A stretch of 64,000 nt of DNA from Pseudomonas cerasi (GTDB lineage Bacteria; Pseudomonadota; Gammaproteobacteria; Pseudomonadales; Pseudomonadaceae). The stretch covers positions 927,001 through 991,000 of the forward strand of contig NZ_LT222319.1 of assembly GCF_900074915.1 (NCBI RefSeq). The letters are read 5' to 3'. The notes under the pieces are model-generated. The model did no database searches. It saw nothing but the letters and a program-made list of their open reading frames with translations, and had not been told where the DNA came from. Of this stretch, positions 1-10,683 are shown one piece after another. A program made the translations under genes and the position numbers. Each line of letters opens with the position of its first letter. Within the stretch, counting starts at the first letter, position 1.

Positions 1-1
1 T

Positions 2-358
2 GCCGACGAGATTCACAAGATGATTGGCGGTCTGCAGACCGGTTCTCAGCATGCAGTGCTCAACATGAATGAAAGCCAGACGTCGAGTCAGGAAAGTGTC
101 GAAGTTGCCAATCAGGCGGGCAGTCGGCTGCGCGAGGTAACACGGCGCATCGGCGATATCGATGGCATGAATCAATCGGTCGCCGCTGCGACAGAAGAGC
201 AGACTGCTGTTGTGGAAACACTCAATATCGATATCAATCAGATCAACACGCTTAATCAACAAGGCGTGGCCAACCTTAATGAAACGCTCAAGGATTGTGC
301 TGCGCTTTCGCAACAAGCCGGGCGTTTGAAACAACTGGTCGACAGTTTCAAGATCTGA
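2..358 (+). CDS. Methyl-accepting chemotaxis protein, C-terminal end (partial)
   Basis: This is the 3' end of a chemoreceptor gene whose start lies before the window. The visible 118 residues are long amphipathic helix rich in Q, N, A and E. They include the stretch 'SVAAATEEQTAVVETLNIDI', typical of the descending helix of the MCP cytoplasmic signalling domain, and end in VDSFKI. The conserved hairpin tip that contacts CheA/CheW is not in view, and neither are the sensor and membrane segments, so the ligand cannot be inferred. No C-terminal NWETF-like CheR/CheB tether is present. Confidence 0.85.
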   Translation, partial: ADEIHKMIGGLQTGSQHAVLNMNESQTSSQESVEVANQAGSRLREVTRRIGDIDGMNQSVAAATEEQTAVVETLNIDINQINTLNQQGVANLNETLKDCAALSQQAGRLKQLVDSFKI

Positions 359-496
359 CCGTATATCCAGTAACAGAGGTCGGGCCACTGACACTTGGTA
401 GTTGGCCCGGTCTTCAAAAGCGAAAGAGTAAAAGCACCAGTGCGTGGATGTTTCAGCAGCCCTGCTGGACCGTCCAGTGCAATCCGCCCATGAAAA

Positions 497-521
497 AAGC
501 CTGCTCGGTGGCAGGCTTTTT
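497..521. terminator. Bidirectional rho-independent terminator
   Basis: An 8-bp stem AAGCCTGC/GCAGGCTT with loop TCGGTG has an A-run on the left and a T-run on the right. It lies between the converging chemoreceptor gene and the small repeat-protein gene and can serve both. Confidence 0.8.
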
Positions 522-523
522 GG

Positions 524-787
524 TCAGAGATCCTTTTTAACCTCTTTATCGATGTGCTTGTCAGCCTTGTGACGCTCTTTGTCGTCATGCTTCGCACCTT
601 TGTCGACTTCGTCGGCGTCGTGCTTCACGCCCTTGTCCACTTCCTTGGCGTCATGATCGACACCTTTATCCAGCTCACGGTTATCGTGCCGGACACCCTT
701 TTCCAGTTCACTCTCTGCAAAGGCGACTGGCGCTACAGCACCTGTCAGGAAGAGGGCGGCAGTTATTGAGAGTACAAGTTTACGCAT
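524..787 (-). CDS. Small secreted protein with 11-residue charged repeats
   Basis: An 87-residue protein. Residues 1-24 are a signal peptide (MRKLV, a hydrophobic core, then VAFA before the mature start ESE), so the product is periplasmic or secreted. The mature part is almost entirely five tandem 11-residue units of the form E-[LV]-[DE]-K-G-[VA]-x-H-D-x-x: ELEKGVRHDNR, ELDKGVDHDAK, EVDKGVKHDAD, EVDKGAKHDDK and a diverged ERHKADKHIDK. I chose the start with GGAG nine bases upstream; a longer upstream in-frame extension would bury the signal peptide. The hendecad pattern resembles LEA-type or right-handed coiled-coil helices and is rich in His and Asp, which could bind metal. The function is unknown. 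Confidence 0.75.
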   Translation of the reverse strand: MRKLVLSITAALFLTGAVAPVAFAESELEKGVRHDNRELDKGVDHDAKEVDKGVKHDADEVDKGAKHDDKERHKADKHIDKEVKKDL

Positions 788-918
788 GCTTTGCTCCGTC
801 ATGAGAAATGCTGGCTCGTCTTGAGCCATCATTTTCGAGCATAGACCAGACATTCAAAGTGAAAAATGCAGTTCGTCGAAAGGCCGACTCGAGTCACGAT
901 CCAGTCCAGCCGCGGCTG

Positions 919-2061
919 TCAAACAGCTGATTTAACCAGAATGCTTTCGTCGATCTGTTCAATCGAAGTCACCCCGGTCAACGTCATCGCCACATGCATT
1001 TCCCTGGCGAAAATATCCAGCATATTCTCGACGCCACGCTGCCCATCGGCGCCCAGCGCATAGGCCATCGAACGTCCGAGCAATATGCCCTTGGCGCCGA
1101 GGGCGAGCATGCGCACCACATCAAGACCCGAGCGAATGCCGGAGTCGGCCAGCACCGTCAGGTCACTGCCGACCGCCTGAACAATAGGCGGCAAAGCCTT
1201 GGCGGTGGACAGCGCGCCATCCAGCTGGCGTCCGCCGTGGTTGGATACCACAATGCCGTCCGCGCCAAAACTCAGCGCATCCCTGGCATCCTGCGGATCG
1301 AGAATGCCCTTGATGATCATCGGGCCTTGCCAGAACTCACGAATCCACTCCAGATCCTTCCAGCTGATGGACGGGTCGAAGTTGTTCGCCAGCCAGCCCA
1401 CATAATCTTCCAGCGTGGTGGCCTTGCCCAGGTATCTGGAGATATTGCCCAGATCATGAGGGCGACCGAGCAGGCCGACATTCAGCGCCCAGTCCGGCTT
1501 GGTCATGGCTTGCAGAATGCGTCGAGGCGCGGCATAAGGCCCGGACATGCCCGAGTGCGCATCGCGATAACGCGCACCGGGTGTTGGCATGTCGACGGTA
1601 AAGACCAGCGTCGTGACGCCCGCCGCCTTGGCACGCTCCAGAGCGTTTTTCATAAAGCCACGGTCTTTGAGCACGTAGAGCTGAAACCAGATCGCCTGCT
1701 TGCTCTGCGACGCTACCTCTTCAATCGAACACACCGACACCGTCGACAGGCAGAATGGAATCCGCTTGTTCGCCGCGGCCTTGGCTGCCTGCACTTCACC
1801 CCGGCGCGCATACATTCCGCTCAGGCCCACGGGGCTGAGGACAATCGGCATGGCCAGGGTTTCGCCAAACAGCCTGGTTTCAAGACTCACGTTATCGACA
1901 TTTTTGAGGACGCGCTGGCGCAGGCTGATATCGGCCAGGTCCGAACCATTGGCACGCAGCGTGTGCTCTGCATACGCACCGCCGTCAATGTAATCAAACA
2001 GAAAACGCGGGAGTTTGCGTTTGGCCGCTGCACGGTAATCGGATGCCGAAGAAATAATCAT
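919..2061 (-). CDS. lldD: L-lactate dehydrogenase (FMN, quinone-linked)
   Basis: A 380-residue member of the FMN-dependent alpha-hydroxyacid dehydrogenase family. It oxidises L-lactate to pyruvate at the inner face of the membrane and passes electrons to the respiratory chain. It tracks E. coli LldD from the N-terminus ([18 protein letters not shown]) through [20 protein letters not shown] and [19 protein letters not shown]. The active-site stretch SNHGGRQLD carries the catalytic His, and [14 protein letters not shown] FMN-phosphate residues are present as [10 protein letters not shown]. The length is normal. AGGA precedes the ATG. Unlike many lldPDE operons there is no permease or lldE beside it; instead a LysR gene is divergent. 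Confidence 0.95.
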   Translation of the reverse strand: MIISSASDYRAAAKRKLPRFLFDYIDGGAYAEHTLRANGSDLADISLRQRVLKNVDNVSLETRLFGETLAMPIVLSPVGLSGMYARRGEVQAAKAAANKRIPFCLSTVSVCSIEEVASQSKQAIWFQLYVLKDRGFMKNALERAKAAGVTTLVFTVDMPTPGARYRDAHSGMSGPYAAPRRILQAMTKPDWALNVGLLGRPHDLGNISRYLGKATTLEDYVGWLANNFDPSISWKDLEWIREFWQGPMIIKGILDPQDARDALSFGADGIVVSNHGGRQLDGALSTAKALPPIVQAVGSDLTVLADSGIRSGLDVVRMLALGAKGILLGRSMAYALGADGQRGVENMLDIFAREMHVAMTLTGVTSIEQIDESILVKSAV

Positions 2062-2191
2062 GACGTTTTCCTGAGCGAATAAATCTACGAACCAAGGCCG
2101 CCAGGGGGGAGCGGCAGGTTCAGATTACGGAAAAACCGACTATGATCAAAACAACTAATACAACTTGAATTCAGTCGGAAATCGAATACTT

Positions 2192-3088
2192 GTGAACCTT
2201 CGAACATTACGCACTTTTGTCGAAGTGGTACGTCAGGGTAGCTTCTCCCAGGCCGCTGACGTGGTATCGCTCACCCAGTCCACCGTCAGCAAGGCCGTCA
2301 AGACCCTTGAAGACGAATTGGGCACGCCGCTGTTGAGCCGCATTGGCCACCGCAGCGAACTGACCGCCGCCGGCGAAATCGTCTACCGCCGCGCCTTGAC
2401 CCTGTTGGCCGAGCGCAACGATCTGCTGACCGAGCTCAACGACCTGCGTGGTTTGAAGGGCGGCGTGTTGCGCATCGGTCTGCCTCCCGTGGGCAGTGGT
2501 GCGCTTTTCGCCGCCATGTTCCCTCAATACCGCGCCCGCTATCCGGATATCGATATTCAGCTCACCGAACACGGCGCGAGCAAACTGCATGAGTGCCTGG
2601 CTTCGGGAGAAGTAGAGCTGGCAGCACTGCTGAAGATGAACTCGTTCAGTGAAGAGTTCGATTACCAGGATGTGCGTATCGAGCCCGTGGTGGTGGTCAT
2701 GGCAGCGAACCATCCATTGGCCAAGCGCAAACGAGTCGTCATTGAAGACCTGGCCGAAACGCCGTTTATCCTCTTCGAGGCGGGGTTTGCACTGAACACC
2801 ATGATTAAACTGGCCTGCGACCGCAAGGGCGTTACGCCCAAAGTGACTGCACGCAGTGGTCAGGTCGACTTTATTGTAGATCTGGTCTCGGCAGGGTTGG
2901 GTGTCGCATTCTTGCCGAGAATGCTGGCGCAGAAGCACTATCACGACGGGATTCGATTGGTTGCGCTGAACGATCCGGATACGGATTGGCATATGGTGTT
3001 GGCATGGCGCAAGAACGCGCACTTGTCACCTGCGGCCGAGGCCTGGTTGACCCTCGCCAGGGAAACCCGCCTCCCGACGACGTCCTGA
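2192..3088 (+). CDS. LysR-family transcriptional regulator
   Basis: A 298-residue LysR-type regulator. An N-terminal winged helix-turn-helix (LRTFVEVVRQGSFSQAADVV, then LTQSTVSKAVKTLEDELG) is followed by a periplasmic-binding-like effector domain (GGVLRIGLPPVGSG onward). It is divergent from lldD across about 130 bp, the classic arrangement for a LysR protein controlling its neighbour and itself. I place the start at GTG 2192, with GGAAAT about 10 bases upstream; an in-frame TTG at 2165 has no ribosome site. The effector is not known; lactate or a related hydroxyacid is an inference from the neighbour only. Confidence 0.88.
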   Translation: MNLRTLRTFVEVVRQGSFSQAADVVSLTQSTVSKAVKTLEDELGTPLLSRIGHRSELTAAGEIVYRRALTLLAERNDLLTELNDLRGLKGGVLRIGLPPVGSGALFAAMFPQYRARYPDIDIQLTEHGASKLHECLASGEVELAALLKMNSFSEEFDYQDVRIEPVVVVMAANHPLAKRKRVVIEDLAETPFILFEAGFALNTMIKLACDRKGVTPKVTARSGQVDFIVDLVSAGLGVAFLPRMLAQKHYHDGIRLVALNDPDTDWHMVLAWRKNAHLSPAAEAWLTLARETRLPTTS

Positions 3089-3175
3089 ATTTGCGCGGAT
3101 CATCCAGGAGGCATGATTGAAGCATGCGCAGGGAGGCATAAGAGTGGTGACAAAACGGGAAGGCCAGAAACAAGA

Positions 3176-3196
3176 AAGCCCGCACGAGGCGGGCTT
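3176..3196 (+). terminator. Terminator-like hairpin after the LysR gene
   Basis: Stem AAGCCCGC/GCGGGCTT with a 5-nt loop, followed by the T-poor tract CTTGTTG. It lies about 90 bp after the LysR stop. Confidence 0.55.
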
Positions 3197-3240
3197 CTTG
3201 TTGATTCACAGTTATCAGAACAAAACTGTGAATCGGTACT

Positions 3241-3317
3241 TGGTGGCTACACAGGGACTTGAACCCCGGACCCCAGCATTATGAATGCTATGCTCTAACC
3301 AACTGAGCTATGTAGCC
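3241..3317 (-). tRNA. tRNA-Met (anticodon CAT)
   Basis: A 77-nt cloverleaf on the minus strand. The acceptor stem GGCTACA pairs with TGTAGCC, followed by encoded CCA. The D arm is GCTC...GAGC. The anticodon stem TAGCA/TGCTG has loop TTCATAA, so the anticodon is CAT. The T arm contains GGTTCAAGTCC. It looks like elongator Met because the acceptor begins with a normal G-C pair rather than the initiator C-A mismatch. Confidence 0.95.
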
Positions 3318-3434
3318 AAGTGGCGCGCATTATTCTCGGAGAACGCATATGTGTCAAGCGTTGTTGTGAAAAATAATTGCGTGCGATCAACCGGTTAGGT
3401 CGAAGCCCGGGTTGGAGTCAGGTTTTTCGGGCTT

Positions 3435-4556
3435 TCAGCGCAACAGGGTCTCCAGCATTTCCAGGTCATCGAATTCTTCTACTCTCTCCAGCATCTCGGC
3501 CATCTCCCGTTGATCCCTGAGCCAGGCTTTAAGGCTTTTCGGGTCGGTCAGTAACTGCAGTTCGTCCTGTTCCTCGTCGAGATGCTCCCGTATGGCTTTG
3601 ACCTGCCTGGCACATTTTGTGTTGGCAGTCTTGGGTTTGAGGTCCTCGTACGGGTCCATCAGGAATTGTTCCCGGATCAGCATCTTGCGATCGTGGATCT
3701 CGTCTTCCAGCTCTCTGAGCTGTTCGCTCAGGATCCGGTTGAAATGCTTGAGGCGCTTGTCGGAGATGCTGTCGATGTGGCTCTGATCGATTTGCTCGAT
3801 CTCCATTTGCATCTGTAGCAGCGCCAGCAGGTTGTCATTTTCATAGGCCTCGTTGACCCGTTGCATGAGCGCCGTTTTTCGCTCGCGCTCATCGGCATCC
3901 TGTTCACGGTCCGGGTGCAGCGCGCTGGCCAGCTTGCGGTAAATTTCGCGCAGTGACTGGCTGCCTTCAGCCTCTTCCTGCTCACGACGCAGTTCGCTGG
4001 CCGTCGGCTTTTTCGGCTCCTGTGCGCCTTGCGCCTGCTCGGCCTGATCTCTCAGCTTCTCTTCAACATGCCGGGTCACGTCTTCGAGAGAGTCCAGGTC
4101 GACATCGTCGTCCAGTTCCACGCCCAGATCTTCTTCCAGCGATGATTTGAACCGCTGTCTTTGCAGGCGCTCCTCCTCGTCGTAGTCGTTGCCGGTGTAT
4201 TTGAAGTAGAGATGCTTGAGTTCTTCATCGTGTTCGCCGCCAATGAGCGATGTGGTCAGGTCGCAGATAATATCGAGTAGCGTGGCTCTGTCTTTTTTGG
4301 CCAGGCGGAACTGATCGAAAGCTACGTCAAGCAAGCGCAGCTTGTTCATCTCGTTCGCGGCCTGCTCACTGAGCATCGGAACCAGTTCTTCGATCCACAG
4401 CTTTTCGCAGGTGGCTGAAATCGAGAGCCACTGCTGCAAAAGCTTGCGCCTGGCTTCGAGCTTTTCCATCAGTGTGTTGAATTTCTTCTGACCGGCGCTC
4501 AATTGCGGCCTGGACGGTTGCGCGACGATGCGTGGCGAGGCGGGTGGGGTGGTCAT
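3435..4556 (-). CDS. J-domain (DnaJ-like) co-chaperone protein
   Basis: A 373-residue cytoplasmic, highly charged protein. Around residues 200-245 it has a J domain: LREIYRKLASALHPDRE, with the HPD signature needed to stimulate DnaK ATPase, then an MQRVNEAYENDN helix. The rest is long acidic/basic helix, and there is no G/F-rich region, no zinc-finger cysteines and no DnaJ C-terminal domain, so this is a type C J-protein. The start is fixed by AAGGAGGT seven bases before ATG 4556; the in-frame upstream extension lacks such a site. The client is unknown. It is divergent from the chemoreceptor gene. Confidence 0.8.
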   Translation of the reverse strand: MTTPPASPRIVAQPSRPQLSAGQKKFNTLMEKLEARRKLLQQWLSISATCEKLWIEELVPMLSEQAANEMNKLRLLDVAFDQFRLAKKDRATLLDIICDLTTSLIGGEHDEELKHLYFKYTGNDYDEEERLQRQRFKSSLEEDLGVELDDDVDLDSLEDVTRHVEEKLRDQAEQAQGAQEPKKPTASELRREQEEAEGSQSLREIYRKLASALHPDREQDADERERKTALMQRVNEAYENDNLLALLQMQMEIEQIDQSHIDSISDKRLKHFNRILSEQLRELEDEIHDRKMLIREQFLMDPYEDLKPKTANTKCARQVKAIREHLDEEQDELQLLTDPKSLKAWLRDQREMAEMLERVEEFDDLEMLETLLR

Positions 4557-4657
4557 GAAGACCTCCTTGATGGCGAGAGCACTGCTGCGTGGTGGTCGAT
4601 TGTCGTTCTCCAGTCTACTTTTTTCGACCTTTTTGCGGGATGAATAAATGGCTGCCG

Positions 4658-4684
4658 TAAAGCACTCTTTTCGTCTGCCGAGCG
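4658..4684 (+). promoter_or_regulatory. Candidate FliA (sigma-28) promoter for the chemoreceptor gene
   Basis: TAAAGCAC, exactly 11 bases, then GCCGAGCG, against the consensus TAAAGTTT-N11-GCCGATAA. It lies about 210 bp before the chemoreceptor ATG in the 339-bp divergent gap after the J-domain gene. Flagellar sigma control is usual for chemoreceptors. Nothing else in this gap looks coding. Confidence 0.6.
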
Positions 4685-4895
4685 GTCCGGTTCTTGCTTG
4701 GATGTGCCTGATAGCTCGTTTGAGAAGCTTTTTGACGCCAAAAACAATGAATGGCGACACTTTGCGTACCAATCTGAGGCGACGCGTATCGCCATTGAAA
4801 CAAGAACATGGCATTTTGCTGTTAGTGTTTTTCCAACAAAAGGCATCGCCTCTGTTTTTGCAGATCTGGCAGGTGTTCACCGGGAGTCGCAGGAC

Positions 4896-6953
4896 ATGAA
4901 CAGTCTTTTGTCACCAGGCATGCGCCTGATGGGACATTTTGGTTTTGCTCGCAAGTTTCAGGTCTTGTTCCTGCTGTTCATGTTGCCGCTGGCGGGCAGC
5001 GCATGGGTCATCACCAAGGAGTACAGCAACAAGCTTGATGTCATTTCCGGGGAGCAATCCGGCGTGCGTCAGTTGCTGGCGCTCGACGATCTGAACGTCG
5101 AGCTGTCCGCCCAGCGCGATCATGCCGCACGCTGGAAAGCCGCCGACATCCTGCGCGAGCCGACTCCGGCTGCAAAGGCTGCCATGGCCAGCGTCGATGC
5201 AGGCATCCCTCGCATTGCCAAGGCGCTTGAGGGCATTCAGGCGGTACTGGTCGAAGAAAAAGCACCTGCCGATACCATGAACCGTTTCAAGGCGCTTCAA
5301 GCCGCCGTCACCGGTCTGGACACGGCATCATTGCGCACGGTGGGCTGGTGGCCTGATGGCTACGACCGATTCACTACGGTGCTGAACCTGGTTCAGGCAC
5401 TGCGCGAGCAGATCGCAATGGACAGCGGTTTGATTCTCGACCCCTGGCTTGAAACCTACATGCTCATGCAGCTCTCCACTCAGCAAGTGCCGGACCTGAT
5501 CGAGCGTATCGGTCGTCTGTCGAGTGTGGGGCAGACGTCGGTGGCATCGGGTCAGTTCAGCTTGCAGAGCCGTCTGCAAATGCGCGACCTGCGTGGTCGC
5601 ATCGATGACTCCAAGGACCAGATGCAAAAGGCTGCCGGCCTGCTGCTGTCCAAGCTTCCCGAGCAGTTACAGCCTTGGGCCGACAAGTACGCTGCAGTAA
5701 TGCAAGTGCTGGAAGCACAGCTTAAGGTGATTGATGACGGTGTTTTCGGCGGCAGTATCAAGCTCAAGCCGGAAGAGTTCGAGAAGAGCATCGACACCCT
5801 GACCGGCAGCACGACGGAGTTGCGCAGGCAGTCGCTTGAGGCGCTCAACGGACGCCTCGATTACTACCATGAGAGCTCCAACACGGAGTTCATCCCGATG
5901 GCGTTGGTCTTCTGTGTTCTGGTGATCATGGCGATCTATCTGTTCGCCTGTCTGCAATCCTCGATTCGCAACAGCGCCAGAGGCATCACCACGCTGGCTG
6001 AATCCCTGCGTGACGGCAATCTGTGTGTGGAAGTCGCTGTGCAGGGGCGTGACGAGCTGGCTGCCATCAGCCGCGCGCTGAACGTCGCGGTGGTGCAACT
6101 GCGTACCAGTCTGCTGGGCGTCAATCAGGAAACCGTTCGCGTCGGCGACGCCGTGCTGACGCTCAGTGCTCAGTCCAGCGGGACGCTCACCGAAGTCGAG
6201 GACCAGCAACAGCAGATCAGTCAGATCGCTGCAGCAGCCACCGAACTGGCTGCCACGTCCCAGGGCGTGGCCAGAAGCTGTGAGCAGGCATCGGAGAGCG
6301 CCAGGCAGACGCGTCAGATTGCTCAGCAAAGCAGCCAGGACAGCCAGCGCACCACTGACAGCATCCAGCAACTCAATCAGCGGCTGACCGAAACTGCCGC
6401 TGCGCTGGGCCGCGTCAGCGAGCAGGGCCAGCAGATCCAGTCGGTGGTGGATGCCATTCGCGGCATCGCCGAACAGACCAACCTGCTGGCCCTCAACGCA
6501 GCCATCGAGGCGGCGCGCGCCGGTGAGCAAGGCCGCGGGTTCGCGGTGGTTGCCGATGAAGTGCGCAGCCTGTCCCAGCGCACCCAGGCCTCGACCGCTC
6601 AGATCGCCGGAACGGTCGACAGCTTGCGCTCCACCGTGACGCAGGCAGTCAACCTGATGGAGGCGGCCTGTGGACAAGCCGTCAACGATGCGCAGTCGGT
6701 GACCGGTCTGGGCGTCCGCCTGGGCGAAATCGCCATAGCAGTGCAGGGTGTGACCGATACGCTGGCGCAGATATCGACCGCCGTGGAAGAACAGGCGACG
6801 ACCGCTGATGAAGTGAGCAGCAACATCCAGCAGGTCGATCAGGCCGCAGGGCGTTTGCTGGAAGGTGCCCGTGCGGTCAATCAGGCGGCGGATACCTTGA
6901 GTCAGGGCAGTCGGGCGCTGAATGACAATACGGCGCGGTTTCGCTTGGGGTGA
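4896..6953 (+). CDS. Methyl-accepting chemotaxis protein, full length
   Basis: A 685-residue transmembrane chemoreceptor. TM1 is near residues 22-44 (FQVLFLLFMLPLAGSAWVI). A roughly 280-residue helical periplasmic sensor follows, then TM2 near 331-353 (EFIPMALVFCVLVIMAIYLF), a HAMP region, and the signalling coiled coil. The hairpin tip IRGIAEQTNLLALNAAIEAA then ARAGEQGRGFAVVADEVRSL is near residues 520-560 and is the CheA/CheW docking site. The start at 4896 puts TM1 at the N-terminus; a frame-open extension to 4698 has no supporting site and would hide it. The sensor family and ligand were not recognised. There is no C-terminal CheR-binding pentapeptide. Confidence 0.93.
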   Translation: MNSLLSPGMRLMGHFGFARKFQVLFLLFMLPLAGSAWVITKEYSNKLDVISGEQSGVRQLLALDDLNVELSAQRDHAARWKAADILREPTPAAKAAMASVDAGIPRIAKALEGIQAVLVEEKAPADTMNRFKALQAAVTGLDTASLRTVGWWPDGYDRFTTVLNLVQALREQIAMDSGLILDPWLETYMLMQLSTQQVPDLIERIGRLSSVGQTSVASGQFSLQSRLQMRDLRGRIDDSKDQMQKAAGLLLSKLPEQLQPWADKYAAVMQVLEAQLKVIDDGVFGGSIKLKPEEFEKSIDTLTGSTTELRRQSLEALNGRLDYYHESSNTEFIPMALVFCVLVIMAIYLFACLQSSIRNSARGITTLAESLRDGNLCVEVAVQGRDELAAISRALNVAVVQLRTSLLGVNQETVRVGDAVLTLSAQSSGTLTEVEDQQQQISQIAAAATELAATSQGVARSCEQASESARQTRQIAQQSSQDSQRTTDSIQQLNQRLTETAAALGRVSEQGQQIQSVVDAIRGIAEQTNLLALNAAIEAARAGEQGRGFAVVADEVRSLSQRTQASTAQIAGTVDSLRSTVTQAVNLMEAACGQAVNDAQSVTGLGVRLGEIAIAVQGVTDTLAQISTAVEEQATTADEVSSNIQQVDQAAGRLLEGARAVNQAADTLSQGSRALNDNTARFRLG

Positions 6954-6970
6954 TACGCCAGGTGGTCAGT

Positions 6971-6997
6971 AAAAAGCCCCAGTGATGGGGCTTTTTT
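6971..6997 (+). terminator. Rho-independent terminator
   Basis: Stem AAAAAGCCCC/GGGGCTTTTT with loop AGTGAT and continuing T-run, just after the chemoreceptor stop. The A-run on the left also lets it end the converging glycosyltransferase transcript. Confidence 0.88.
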
Positions 6998-7016
6998 ATT
7001 CGTCGAGAGACGACAT

Positions 7017-8129
7017 TCATTTCAGCAGGTCGTGATAAACCTGCACAGTCGACGCGCACATTCTTTCTGCGGTGAACACCTCGTGGAACCGTGCCAGCGC
7101 GTTCTCGCCGAAGCGGGCCGCTTGCTCCGGGTCTTCCCACAAGCGGCGCATCGCTTCGCGCAACGCCAGCGGATTTTCCGGTGGTACTGCCAGACCGGTT
7201 TCTTCGTCGATATTCACGTAGGTAGTGCCGGTGCCGATCTCGCAGGAGATCATCGGCTTGCCATACATCGAGGCTTCAAGCAGCGAGATGCCGAACGCTT
7301 CCGAGCGTAGGTGGGAAGGGAAGACCAGGGCATAACACATCTGCAGCAGACACGCCTTGTCTTCATCGTCCAGTCGACCGAAAAACAGCACGTTGCGCAG
7401 TTGCAGTTTCTCAGCCTGCTCCTTCAACTCGGCCTCCTGAGGCCCGCCGCCGAGGATTACCACCGGGTAATCAACGCCCTCCAAGGCACTGAGCAGTGTG
7501 TGCAGGCCCTTGTAATAGCGCAGCACGCCGACGAACAGAAAGAACTTGCCCGGCACGCGCTGTTGCCATTCTGAACGTTTCTGCGCCGGGACCACCGGAT
7601 AGGCCGACTGATCCAGCCCGTAGGGCACGACTACGGTCCTGTCGGCGAAGGGTTTCAGGGTCTCGCTGGTCTGCAGGTAATTGGGCGAGGCCACCAGAAT
7701 GCGGTCCATGCGTTTGAGAAACTGGTTCATCAACGGGCTGTACAGCTTCAGCAGTGTGCGCTGCTTGATGATGTCCGAGTGATAACTGAGCACCGTTGGC
7801 CGGCCATGGCGGGTGGCGAAATGCACCAGATCCATCAGCGGCCAGGGGAAATGAAAATGAACCAGATCGGCTTCTGCGGCCATTTCCCTGAACTGACTGA
7901 AGACACTGGCAGAAAAGCCTGTGGACGCCAGATTGAAGTTTTCCTTCACGCGCGTGACCTGGTGGTCGGCGACCTGCAGGCGAGCGGGTGAGGGGGATGG
8001 GCTAAGCGTCAGCACCTGGCTTTCTACATCCAGCGCACGGCAGCCCTGAGCGAGCTGGAAAATGACCTGCTCTATCCCGCCGGTGTTGTCCGGGTAATAG
8101 GTTTTGAAGAAGTGTAGAACCTTGATCAT
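7017..8129 (-). CDS. GT4 glycosyltransferase (WbpZ-like)
   Basis: A 370-residue GT-B fold, retaining glycosyltransferase. The N-terminal half carries the acceptor-side motif TYYPDNTGGIEQV. The C-terminal half carries the nucleotide-sugar motifs FLFVGVLRYYKGLHTLL and SEAFGISLLEASMYGKPMIS, with the EX7E-type pair E...E. Cytoplasmic face of the inner membrane. Its place beside gmd/rmd suggests it adds D-rhamnose (or D-mannose) in the D-rhamnan O-chain, perhaps the first residue as WbpZ does in P. aeruginosa. That assignment is by context and general resemblance, not by a family-specific residue. Confidence 0.85.
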   Translation of the reverse strand: MIKVLHFFKTYYPDNTGGIEQVIFQLAQGCRALDVESQVLTLSPSPSPARLQVADHQVTRVKENFNLASTGFSASVFSQFREMAAEADLVHFHFPWPLMDLVHFATRHGRPTVLSYHSDIIKQRTLLKLYSPLMNQFLKRMDRILVASPNYLQTSETLKPFADRTVVVPYGLDQSAYPVVPAQKRSEWQQRVPGKFFLFVGVLRYYKGLHTLLSALEGVDYPVVILGGGPQEAELKEQAEKLQLRNVLFFGRLDDEDKACLLQMCYALVFPSHLRSEAFGISLLEASMYGKPMISCEIGTGTTYVNIDEETGLAVPPENPLALREAMRRLWEDPEQAARFGENALARFHEVFTAERMCASTVQVYHDLLK

Positions 8130-8195
8130 CGTCTGCCTGATTCAGCCATGCGTGCTGAGTCGTTCACCACGGGCTTTAAGGGTGTTTAAAAAGGA

Positions 8196-8224
8196 AAGGC
8201 CTGTCTACCAGGTAGACAGGCCTT
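8196..8224 (-). terminator. Rho-independent terminator for gmd-rmd
   Basis: Near-perfect 14-bp inverted repeat AAGGCCTGTCTACC/GGTAGACAGGCCTT. On the minus strand it is followed by TTCCTTTTT, so it closes the gmd-rmd transcript. Confidence 0.8.
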
Positions 8225-8244
8225 ATTTTGTAACTGCCCACCAA

Positions 8245-9140
8245 TCAAGCGGAGGGCAACATCCAGCTCAGGGTTTCCCGAAGCGGCGGGGTCTCCCAGT
8301 CGTGGACCAACGCGCGCAGGCGAGCGTTGTTGCCGCACAAGGTCTTGACCTCATTGGCCCGGACAAACGCAGGGTTCACCTGAACGTCGATATCCTGGCC
8401 CGTGATGTCCCGGCACATGTCTATCACTTCGCGCAGCGAGTGGGTCACGCCAGAGCTGACGTTGATCGTCTGCCCGACCGGGCGGGCTTCCAGCAGACCG
8501 CGGTAGGCGCTGACAACAGCGCGCACGTCACTGAAATCACGCCACACATCAAGGTTGCCCAGTTCGATGATGCTGGCCTTGCGTGCGAAGTGCGAAACGA
8601 TCTTGGGCAGCAGAAAGTTCTCTGCCTGCCCGACGCCGGTGTAGTTGAACGGCCTGGCGATGACGATGGGCAACCTGGTTTGCCAGAGGCTCGCCATGTA
8701 TTCCATTGCCAGTTTGCTCACGGCATAGTCGTTGGCCGGTGCGGGCGGAGTCGTTTCATCCAGCATGCCGGATGAAGCATTGCCGTAGACATTGGCGCTG
8801 CTCGCCAGCAACACACAGTCAGGCACCTTGCCGCAGGCATCGATCGCTTCGAGCAGGTTGCGGGTGCCGATCAGGTTGACCTGATAGAAAGCATCCGCTG
8901 CCCCATGCCCGACGAACGCCAATGCTGCGAGGTGCACGACGATATCCGGCTGAGTGTCTGCCAGCAGCTTGCGAAGACCTGCCACGTCTGCCAGATCCAC
9001 CTGGTAGTAGCCGGGACTGTCCGAAGGCTGACTGCCGACGCCGAGGACTTCACAGCCCTGGGCGGCAAGCTCGTTCGCCATGAAACGGCCTGTAAAGCCG
9101 TTGATTCCGGTGATCAATGCGCGCTTGCCAGCAATACTCA

Positions 9141-9141
<1 letters not shown>
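8245..9141 (-). CDS. rmd: GDP-6-deoxy-D-lyxo-4-hexulose reductase (makes GDP-D-rhamnose)
   Basis: A 298-residue extended short-chain dehydrogenase. The Rossmann motif GINGFTGRFMANEL is at residues 13-26, and the Ser...YxxxK catalytic set is seen as SSANVYGNAS and NDYAVSKLAMEY. It reduces the 4-keto intermediate made by Gmd to GDP-D-rhamnose. It follows gmd with an ATGA stop/start overlap at 9141, so the two are translationally coupled. The length fits Rmd. A GDP-fucose synthase is less likely, because the epimerase-type Cys/His signature is not seen and the neighbours are those of a D-rhamnan locus. Confidence 0.92.

Positions 9142-10683
<1,542 letters not shown>

Noticed and set aside
994..2082. 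Long rightward open frame opposite lldD
   Set aside because: It is a mirror of a strongly conserved gene, Arg/His/Gln-rich, as expected from high-GC codon bias.
5667..6677. Leftward 336-codon open frame opposite the chemoreceptor
   Set aside because: Antisense to a clear chemoreceptor domain, without a ribosome site or family features.
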